Shown here piece after piece: positions 57,618 through 64,000 of a stretch of 64,000 nucleotides of DNA (positions are counted from its first letter, which is position 1; each line of letters starts with the position of its first letter). The notes below the pieces were generated by a model. The model searched no databases. It saw only the letters and a list, made by a program, of their open reading frames with translations, and was not told the DNA's origin. Position numbers and translations under genes: made by a program. Where the stretch lies: contig CAYQDM010000001.1 in assembly GCA_964416305.1 (NCBI GenBank), forward strand, positions 62,001 through 126,000. The letters are read 5' to 3'. The DNA is from Acidaminobacter sp964416305 (lineage in GTDB: Bacteria > Bacillota > Clostridia > Peptostreptococcales > Acidaminobacteraceae).

Positions 57618-58235
57618 TTAAAGCTTAACTTTTGAAAGAATTCTTGCTTCGATCTCAACGACTTCCTTCTCGATACGTGCAACTTCAGCAGCAGCCTTCT
57701 CAACATACTCTGCGTCCTTAATGGAGCCGAGGTTGATCTTGACGTTGTAAAGTGCAGAGAGCACAGCCGTACGTGTCATCATAGCTGCAACCGCACCGTC
57801 TGTAACCGCGTTGCTGTTGCCTCTCTCGACAACCGCTTCGATCATGCCGAGAATTTCCATTGCAGCTTGAGCTGTTTCAAGCGGTACATTGGCAGCGAGC
57901 TTCATGCCATTCTGAATCGCATCAGTTCTGACTTTCTTCTCTTCGTCCGTCTCCTTAGGGAGCTTGAACGCTTTCATAACGTCGTCGAAGGAGGTTGCAT
58001 CCTTGTCGATGAAATCGACGAACTTTGGCGTATAGGCGCTCATTTTTTCAGAAATTGCTTTCATTTCATCTTGAACTTCGTCATAACCTTTTTTGCCGAT
58101 GGTTAAGTTCGCGACCATCTCTGCAAGAGATGATGCGATCGCTGCAGAAAGTGCTGCAACACTGCCGCCGCCAGGAACCGGAGCGTCTGATGATGTAGCT
58201 GCCAAAAATTCGGTAATTTTCATATTGGATAACAT
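57618..58235 (-). CDS. fchA: Formimidoyltetrahydrofolate cyclodeaminase
   Basis: 205 residues, a helical FTCD-C/FchA protein. The signature PVPGGGSVAALSAAIASSLAEMV is near the N-terminus (residues 19-41). It converts 5-formimino-THF to 5,10-methenyl-THF plus ammonia, feeding one-carbon metabolism. It is last after ftcD and hutI in one direction and so completes the histidine route's C1 branch. ATG follows AAGGAGGAG. Confidence 0.94.
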   Translation of the reverse strand: MLSNMKITEFLAATSSDAPVPGGGSVAALSAAIASSLAEMVANLTIGKKGYDEVQDEMKAISEKMSAYTPKFVDFIDKDATSFDDVMKAFKLPKETDEEKKVRTDAIQNGMKLAANVPLETAQAAMEILGMIEAVVERGNSNAVTDGAVAAMMTRTAVLSALYNVKINLGSIKDAEYVEKAAAEVARIEKEVVEIEARILSKVKL

Positions 58236-58306
58236 GAATTTACTCCTCCTTAAATAATTCTGATATCAGTATACTTCAACTTCAATTAATATGCTATAGA
58301 AAGAAT

Positions 58307-59590
58307 TTACAAAATCTCAATTTTACAAGCATCAAAAATAAGCCTACCATTTTTGATCACTTTTTCGACTGTGGAAACCCCAATGTGATAAGGAATATAC
58401 TGATAAGATGGGAACTCATGGATCACCAGGTCTGCCTTTTTCCCCGGGTCTATACTCCCAATTTCATGAGCGCGCCCAACAGCTGCCGCACCATTCAGGG
58501 TCAGACCCACAATGACCTCTTCTATGCGCATGTCCATTTGAAGTGTGGTCAGCGCTATTGCGAGAGGCACCGATTCCGTGAAACAGCTGCCCGGGTTGAA
58601 ATCCGTCGCCACTGCGACCGCACACCCACTGTCGATCATGTGGCGCGCTCTGGCGTAGTGCTCCTTCAGGCTGAAGGCTGTACAAGGCAGAACAGTCGCC
58701 ACGACTCCAGCTTCCGCCATTTTGCGGATGCCTTCATCCGACGCTTGAAGCAGATGGTCTGCTGAAACAGCCCCTACTTCTGCTGCAAGCTCTGCACCGC
58801 CAAGCTGAACAATTTCATCAGCGTGGAGTTTAAGCTTGAAGCCCATATCCTTGGCTGCAGTCAGCAGACGTCTGGATTCCTCGACAGAAAAAACGTTTTT
58901 TTCGCAGAAGATGTCACAGAATTCAGCGAGGTTTTGTTCCCAGACTAAGGGCATAACTTCCGCGATCAGATACTCGATAAATTCAGCGCCTCTTCCCTTG
59001 TACTCCGTTGGGACGCTGTGAGCACCCATGAACGTGGTCACCAGATCCAAAGAATGGTCTTTCTGAAGCGCCTTCATAACCTCGAGCTGCTTGAGTTCTG
59101 TCTCTTTGTCCAGTCCATAGCCGCTCTTGGCTTCCACTGTGGTGACACCAAAACGCGTCATGCTGTCGAGGCGTTTCATGCCGGTCTTGTAGAGCATTTC
59201 AAAGGATGCCTCGCGTGTGCCGCGTACGGAATTGATTATGCCGCCGCCACGATTCATGATGTCGACATAGGAATCCCCGCGCAGGCGCCAGTTGTATTCA
59301 TTTTCTCTATAACCGCCGAAGACCAGATGTGTATGTGAATCCACGAAGCCTGGCAAAATGGTCTTGCCGGTACAGTCGATCACCTCATCCGGAACTATGT
59401 CAACCAAGGTCTCCCCAGGCATCAAGATTCGCTCGATACGGTCACCTTTGACCAAAACAGAGCCGCCTTCAATGACGCCAAGTTCCTGCATCTGTGCGCC
59501 TTTCTTGGCCTCGAAGCCACTCACCGTTACTATTTGTGCAGCATTTGACAGTAGAAGGACGCGATTATCATCTGCCTTTTTTTTAGTCAT
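58307..59590 (-). CDS. hutI: Imidazolonepropionase
   Basis: 427 residues, amidohydrolase fold. Metal ligands appear in DSHTHLVFGGYRENE (HxH); RGGGIINSVRGTREAS, LHADEIVQLGGAELA and TDFNPGSCFTES are HutI-specific. It opens 4-imidazolone-5-propionate to N-formimino-glutamate. The ATG at 59590 starts 4 bp after the ftcD stop. hutH and hutU, the steps before it, are not in this window. Confidence 0.95.
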   Translation of the reverse strand: MTKKKADDNRVLLLSNAAQIVTVSGFEAKKGAQMQELGVIEGGSVLVKGDRIERILMPGETLVDIVPDEVIDCTGKTILPGFVDSHTHLVFGGYRENEYNWRLRGDSYVDIMNRGGGIINSVRGTREASFEMLYKTGMKRLDSMTRFGVTTVEAKSGYGLDKETELKQLEVMKALQKDHSLDLVTTFMGAHSVPTEYKGRGAEFIEYLIAEVMPLVWEQNLAEFCDIFCEKNVFSVEESRRLLTAAKDMGFKLKLHADEIVQLGGAELAAEVGAVSADHLLQASDEGIRKMAEAGVVATVLPCTAFSLKEHYARARHMIDSGCAVAVATDFNPGSCFTESVPLAIALTTLQMDMRIEEVIVGLTLNGAAAVGRAHEIGSIDPGKKADLVIHEFPSYQYIPYHIGVSTVEKVIKNGRLIFDACKIEIL

Positions 59591-59594
59591 AAGA

Positions 59595-60494
59595 TTACTC
59601 CATAATTCTTTTTTCGAGAATTTGATCCATAGAGAAGACTTCAACACCAAGGTAATACTCTGCCGTGCTGATCAAGGCTTCCATAGGCACGAGTCCGATG
59701 ACTTCGCTGCCCACGACGTTGACGCCATAACGTTTCGCTTCGATTTTGACGAGCTCAAAGACGCGGTATAAAGGCGTTTTGGTGAAATCCGTCATATTCA
59801 TGGAGACTTGAACCTGCCCGCGGTCAGCAAGGTCTATTCCGATAGCTTTGCAATATCTGAGTCCTCCGGAAAGGAAACGGACGTTTTTCGCGATTTTGTT
59901 GGCAATTTCAAGATTGTTAGTGTCAAGGTTGATATTAAAGGCTACGAGCGGCATTCTGGCGCCAATTGCAGTGATGCCGGCAGTCGGATGGATGTCTGTA
60001 CCAAAGTCAGGCTTCCATTTGTCCTCTTTGACTTTTTCAGCCATACCCTCAAACTGGCCTTTTCTGAGATCAGCGAGGTTTTCGCGGTGTGAAGCGGACG
60101 CAGCCTTTTCATAAAGGAAAGAAGGGATGCCGTGCTTTTCATAAACAAGTGCAGCAGTCTCTTTAGCGAGGGCGACACACTCCTCCATTGTGACATTCGT
60201 GATCGGAATGAAAGGAACGACGTCTGTCGCGCCCATTCTAGGGTGCTGTCCGCGATGTGTCGTCATATCGATAAGCTCGGATGCTGTGCCCATAGCTTCA
60301 ACTACAGCTGCCTTCAGCGGCTCAGGCTCACCTACAACCGTGACGACGACGCGGTTATGATCCTCATCATTGCTGTAGTCGAGAAGCTTGACGCCTTCTT
60401 TGCCTCTGAACGCCTGAACGATCTTTTCGATTTTCTCACGATCTTTGCCTTCACTGAAGTTAGGGACACATTGTACAATTTTGTTAAACGCCAT
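59595..60494 (-). CDS. ftcD: Glutamate formimidoyltransferase
   Basis: 299 residues. Opens CVPNFSEGKDREKI; the catalytic-histidine region is HRGQHPRMGATDVVPFIP near residue 82, and VSMNMTDFTKTPLYRVFE is also conserved. It moves the formimino group from formiminoglutamate to THF. Free-standing transferase with a separate fchA cyclodeaminase is usual in Clostridia, in contrast to the fused animal enzyme. Start ATG follows GGAGGC. Confidence 0.95.
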   Translation of the reverse strand: MAFNKIVQCVPNFSEGKDREKIEKIVQAFRGKEGVKLLDYSNDEDHNRVVVTVVGEPEPLKAAVVEAMGTASELIDMTTHRGQHPRMGATDVVPFIPITNVTMEECVALAKETAALVYEKHGIPSFLYEKAASASHRENLADLRKGQFEGMAEKVKEDKWKPDFGTDIHPTAGITAIGARMPLVAFNINLDTNNLEIANKIAKNVRFLSGGLRYCKAIGIDLADRGQVQVSMNMTDFTKTPLYRVFELVKIEAKRYGVNVVGSEVIGLVPMEALISTAEYYLGVEVFSMDQILEKRIME

Positions 60495-60541
60495 TTCAAA
60501 TTGCCTCCATTCGATATTGTTTTATTTTGAGGTGCCGGTTC

Positions 60542-61480
60542 CTAACGGGATCTGGAACTGAGCACTTTGAGCATGTGAGTTGTCATGGCTGACAGGTCGT
60601 ATTCAGGCTTCCAGCCCCACTGCGCCCTGGCGCAGCTGTCATCCAGCGAATTTGGCCACGAGTCTGCAATGGCTTGCTTGACTGGATTGATATTGTAGTC
60701 CATTCGAAATTCAGGAAGGTGCTTTTGAATTTCTTTTGCCAATTGGGATGGCGTAAAGCTCATGGCTGAAATGTTATAGGCATTGCGATGCTGAAGCTTC
60801 GCCGGATCCGCCTCCATCAGCTCAACCACCGCTCTGAGAGCATCCGGCATGTACATCATGTCCAGATAAGTCTCCGGCCCCAGATCACAACTGAATTGAC
60901 CCATTTCAACCGCTTTGTAGAAAATATGCACCGCGTAATCCGTGGTCCCTCCACCGGGAAGGGCTTCGTGGGAAATCAATCCGGGATACCTGACGCCGCG
61001 TGTATCGACACCAAAGTGGTGGTGGTAGTAATCACACAATAGTTCGCCCGAAACTTTTGAGATACCATAGATCGTTCTGGGCCGCTGAATGGTCAGCTGC
61101 GGCGTGTTGTCCAGAGGCGTCTCCGGCCCAAAAGCCGCTATGGAGCTTGGTGTAAATACAGCGACAGAAGTCTCCTTCGCTGCCTCGAGCACATTGTAGA
61201 GGCCATTCATATTGATTTGCCACAGTGCTTCAGGATTCTTTTCCCCCTCAGCAGACAAGATGGCCGCCAGATGAATGACACTGTCAATCTGGTGCTTGCG
61301 GATCACTTCAAAGAGTTGTTCGGCACTGAGTACATCCATCTTTTCGTAGATCGCGTGATGACGGATGTCTTCATTTCTGCCCGAAGCAATCACCTGATCG
61401 TGACCATAAATGGATTGCAGATAAGTCGTCAGTTCAGTTCCAATTTGTCCGGATGCGCCTGTGATAAGTATTTTTTTCAA
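60542..61480 (-). CDS. SDR-type L-threonine 3-dehydrogenase/NAD-dependent epimerase
   Basis: 312 residues of the extended SDR family. The NAD motif is ITGASGQIGTEL; the active-site YxxxK is in TIYGISKVSGEL. GGGTTDYAVHIFYKAVE and the RGVRYPGLIS segment match the mammalian-type L-threonine dehydrogenases. It would make 2-amino-3-ketobutyrate from threonine; a plain nucleotide-sugar epimerase is less likely. The start is TTG at 61480 with GGGAGAG upstream. It lies 47 bp ahead of ftcD with no terminator, so it may lead that operon. Confidence 0.85.
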   Translation of the reverse strand: MKKILITGASGQIGTELTTYLQSIYGHDQVIASGRNEDIRHHAIYEKMDVLSAEQLFEVIRKHQIDSVIHLAAILSAEGEKNPEALWQINMNGLYNVLEAAKETSVAVFTPSSIAAFGPETPLDNTPQLTIQRPRTIYGISKVSGELLCDYYHHHFGVDTRGVRYPGLISHEALPGGGTTDYAVHIFYKAVEMGQFSCDLGPETYLDMMYMPDALRAVVELMEADPAKLQHRNAYNISAMSFTPSQLAKEIQKHLPEFRMDYNINPVKQAIADSWPNSLDDSCARAQWGWKPEYDLSAMTTHMLKVLSSRSR

Positions 61481-61687
61481 GTCACACACTCTCCCTGGGT
61501 CGCCGGATCCATTCACAGTGTAGATCCCGGCTGTCAAAAAAGCGTCAAACTGCTGCAGGATTTTAAATAATAAAATGATCATCCCAACCTGATTGTACCC
61601 GAAATTTCAAAAAATCATCGCAATGGCCGGATTCGGATGTTAAACTTATGAATAATAAGGGTTTATTAGATGCTTGGAGGTCATATT

Positions 61688-62389
61688 ATGCCGGAATTCA
61701 TGGTCACCTCGGATATGCTGATTAAACTGCTGCTCTCTTGTATTCTCGGCGGCATAATTGGACTTGAACGCGAAAGCGTGAACCGCCCCGCCGGCTTTAG
61801 AACTCATATGCTGGTCAGCATTGGCTCCACTTTGGTCATGATGATCAACGCCATCATGATCAGCGCCTATGGGGATATGGTCAATCTCGATCCAGGGCGT
61901 TTTGGCGCGGCGGTCATCAGCGGCATTGGTTTTTTAGGAGCTGGCACCATCATCAAAGAAGGAAATTCCGTCAAAGGCTTAACGACAGCAGCGAGTCTCT
62001 GGACAGTCGCCTGCATAGGCTTAGCCGTTGGGGCGGGCTATTATTCCATCAGCGTTATTACCTCACTGACCGTCCTGGTTATTTTAGAATTATTTGCGCG
62101 GATGGAAAAAAAAATCATCAAAAAACGCAGACAACTTGTACTTCGAATAGTATCAGAGAATAAACCCGGCCAAATTGGAAAGATTGGGGATGTCACCGGC
62201 ATTCACAAGTGTTTGATCCAGGATATTGATCTGGACCATCAGAGTGATCAAACCGCTGTCATTACTTTGGCGCTCAAATATCCCAAGGCCTTTGATCTCA
62301 CCGGTCTCATGGATGACTTATCCATTCTGGAGGGTTTAAAATCCGTTGAGCAGCTTACACCGGTGTACCATGGATCACTGGAGCGTTAA
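61688..62389 (+). CDS. MgtC/SapB family membrane protein
   Basis: 233 residues. Four or five membrane helices; conserved text LGGIIGLERESVNRPAGFRTHMLV, ISGIGFLGAGTIIKEG and GLTTAASLWTVACIGLAVG is the MgtC/SapB pattern. The C-terminal 80 residues are an ACT-like cytoplasmic domain. Members modulate Mg homeostasis or ATP synthase; role here unknown. ATG at 61688 follows GGAGG. Divergent from the threonine dehydrogenase gene. Confidence 0.9.
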   Translation: MPEFMVTSDMLIKLLLSCILGGIIGLERESVNRPAGFRTHMLVSIGSTLVMMINAIMISAYGDMVNLDPGRFGAAVISGIGFLGAGTIIKEGNSVKGLTTAASLWTVACIGLAVGAGYYSISVITSLTVLVILELFARMEKKIIKKRRQLVLRIVSENKPGQIGKIGDVTGIHKCLIQDIDLDHQSDQTAVITLALKYPKAFDLTGLMDDLSILEGLKSVEQLTPVYHGSLER

Positions 62390-62463
62390 CTTGAGCTGAT
62401 TGGAATGGAGAATGAGGTTGTCTGCCGCTTAAGTCTATTACTGCGACTTCACCTTGAAAGCTT

Positions 62464-62518
62464 GAAAAAAGACGGTGTCTGAGGCTGTAAGCCCAACGAC
62501 ACCGTCTTTCTTTTTTTG
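62464..62518. terminator. Bidirectional terminator between mgtC and asnS
   Basis: AAAGACGGTGTC pairs with GACACCGTCTTT around an 18-base loop. T-runs (CTTTTTTTG on the plus, TTTTTTC on the minus) follow on both strands. Confidence 0.9.
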
Positions 62519-62535
62519 TTCTTTTCAATCTGTTT

Positions 62536-63921
62536 CTAAAACTCCGCTGTCTTCACTGTACGCGGGAACGGAATGACGTCGCGGATATTAGTGATCCCAG
62601 TCAAATACATGAGAATCCGCTCAAAACCCAGTCCGTAGCCTGCGTGGCGGGTCGTGCCGTACTTTCTCAGCTCGAGGTACCACCAGTAGTCCTCGACATG
62701 AAGGTTCATATCTTTTATACGCTGAACCAGGTTGTCATAACGCTCCTCACGCTGGGAACCGCCTATGATCTCACCAACGCCCGGAACCAGAAGGTCCATG
62801 GCTGCAACAGTCTTGCCATCTTCATTCAGTCTCATGTAGAAGGCCTTGATCTCTTTTGGATAGTTGATAACGAAGACAGGCTTTTTAAAAACTTTTTCTG
62901 TCAGATATCGCTCATGCTCCGTCTGAAGATCCAGACCCCAACTGACCGGATAATCGAATACGACGTCGGCTTTCTCAAGAAGCTCAATTGCTTCTGTATA
63001 AGTGACGCGCGCGAAATCAGAGTTGACGACATGGGTCAGTCTTTCCACAAGGCCTGTATCTATGCGCTCGTTGAAGAAGGCGATCTCTTCAGGACACTCC
63101 GCCATGACATACCGGATAATGTACTTGATCATGTCTTCTGCAATTTCCATATTGCCATTTAAATCTGTGAATGCCATTTCGGGCTCAATCATCCAGAACT
63201 CTGCAGCATGGCGGGCGGTATTGGAATTCTCAGCACGGAAAGTTGGCCCAAATGTATAAGTATTTCTGAATGCCTGCGCAAAAATTTCCGCCTCAAGCTG
63301 ACCGCTGACTGTCAGATTAGTTTCTTTGCCAAAGAAGTCCTCGGAAAAATCGATCTCACCAGACTCCGTTCTAGGGGGATTGCCCAGTTCCAACGTGGTA
63401 ACGCGGAACATTTCGCCAGCGCCTTCTGCATCACTGCCCGTGACAATTGGGGTATGTGCATACACAAAGCCTTTTTCCTGGAAAAAGCGGTGAATGGCAA
63501 ACGCTGCGACCGACCTGACGCGAAACGCTGCTGAAAAAGTATTGCTGCGCGGTCTGAGATGTGCGATCGTTCTCAAATACTCCAATGTATGTCGTTTCTT
63601 CTGAAGCGGATAGTCCGCATCTGAGGTGCCTTCAATGACGATTTCAGTCGCCTTGATTTCAAAGGGCTGTTTGGCCTGAGGTGTCAGAATAATTTCCCCC
63701 GTAATGATCAGCGAGGTTGAAATTGGATACTTCGCAACTTCATCAAAATTCTCAAGGGTCTTGTCAAACACGATCTGTACGTTCCTGAAAGTCGTGCCAT
63801 CATTCAATTCAATAAAGCCAAAGTTCTTGCTGTCTCTGACGGTTCTGATCCAGCCGCCTATAGTGACCGACTGTCCAGCCAATTCATTGTAGCTGAGCAT
63901 TAAATCTTTCATCAATTGCAT
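62536..63921 (-). CDS. asnS: Asparaginyl-tRNA synthetase
   Basis: 461 residues, class IIb. An N-terminal OB fold (VTIGGWIRTVRDSKNFGFIELND split) binds the anticodon. The catalytic part shows FRVRSVAAFAIHRFFQEKGF, the motif 2 region GPTFRAENSNTARHAAEFW split and motif 3 GYGLGFERILMYLTG. It charges tRNA-Asn. ATG at 63921 follows TTGGAGGAATC. A leader is likely but lies mostly beyond the window. Confidence 0.96.
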   Translation of the reverse strand: MQLMKDLMLSYNELAGQSVTIGGWIRTVRDSKNFGFIELNDGTTFRNVQIVFDKTLENFDEVAKYPISTSLIITGEIILTPQAKQPFEIKATEIVIEGTSDADYPLQKKRHTLEYLRTIAHLRPRSNTFSAAFRVRSVAAFAIHRFFQEKGFVYAHTPIVTGSDAEGAGEMFRVTTLELGNPPRTESGEIDFSEDFFGKETNLTVSGQLEAEIFAQAFRNTYTFGPTFRAENSNTARHAAEFWMIEPEMAFTDLNGNMEIAEDMIKYIIRYVMAECPEEIAFFNERIDTGLVERLTHVVNSDFARVTYTEAIELLEKADVVFDYPVSWGLDLQTEHERYLTEKVFKKPVFVINYPKEIKAFYMRLNEDGKTVAAMDLLVPGVGEIIGGSQREERYDNLVQRIKDMNLHVEDYWWYLELRKYGTTRHAGYGLGFERILMYLTGITNIRDVIPFPRTVKTAEF

Positions 63922-63966
63922 GCAGATTCCTCCAATAATTTATTCTCTACTATTTAACTTCCCATT

Positions 63967-64000
63967 GTTTCTGCCAACAAAAAAACCTTTCGCTCCTGCA
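63967..64000 (-). other. Possible terminator piece at the window edge upstream of asnS
   Basis: The minus strand begins GCAGGAGCGAAAGG followed by seven T. This could be the 3' arm of a terminator, perhaps of a T-box leader or of an upstream gene; the other arm is outside the window. Confidence 0.35.

Overview
The window reads as a stretch of core chromosome from an anaerobic, low-to-mid GC Firmicute of class Clostridia. Pointers are the T-box leader on leuS, the Prp-processed form of ribosomal protein L27, the rnfCDGEAB order with a polyferredoxin RnfB, a tetrahydrofolate-linked histidine route (ftcD, hutI, fchA), FabI, a MocR regulator, and frequent TTG/GTG starts behind strong Shine-Dalgarno sequences. 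No phage, transposase, integrase or CRISPR array was seen. Genus cannot be fixed from the sequence alone; a Fusibacter/Acidaminobacter-like relative is a guess.

Layout. Almost all genes lie on the minus strand, so transcription runs from high to low coordinates. Positions 1-8360 hold rplU-prp-rpmA, then obg-yhbY-nadD-yqeK-rsfS, then the T-box-controlled leuS unit with a PAS/HTH regulator and ridA. Positions 8353-22560 hold an envelope and division block read as DUF4321-maf-radC-mreBCD-mrdA-minCDE-rodA, followed by two radical-SAM/DUF2344 genes and an RNase E/G gene. The Rnf respiratory complex fills 22705-27763. Positions 28144-38536 hold a lipoprotein, tRNA-Leu(GAG), coaE, polA, an ECF sigma factor with a membrane anti-sigma/DUF4349 fusion, a membrane hydrolase and an LtaS-like enzyme. 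From 38695 there is tRNA-Leu(CAA), a metallo-beta-lactamase protein, HtrA with an adjacent two-component system, a LysR regulator, an M18 peptidase, DUF896, YgiQ and a MocR regulator. A probable 6S RNA lies at 50398-50600. The right end holds rluA, fabI, an AI-2E-type permease, a long glutamine synthetase, degV, the histidine/threonine catabolic cluster, mgtC and asnS.

How parts fit. LeuRS, its T-box (CUC specifier) and the cognate tRNA-Leu(GAG) are all here. The Rnf operon has a strong promoter and a Rex-like operator half a turn of logic away from its NADH/ferredoxin chemistry. The sigma factor has an ECF-type promoter in front of its own gene. The htrA upstream region carries phased direct repeats of the kind bound by OmpR-family regulators such as the one encoded next door. 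Most items are well-known families. The parts most worth a second look are the 6S-like RNA, the Rex-like site, the ECF/anti-sigma fusion, the htrA direct repeats, the tRNA-end palindrome and the extended PBP2 and LtaS proteins.
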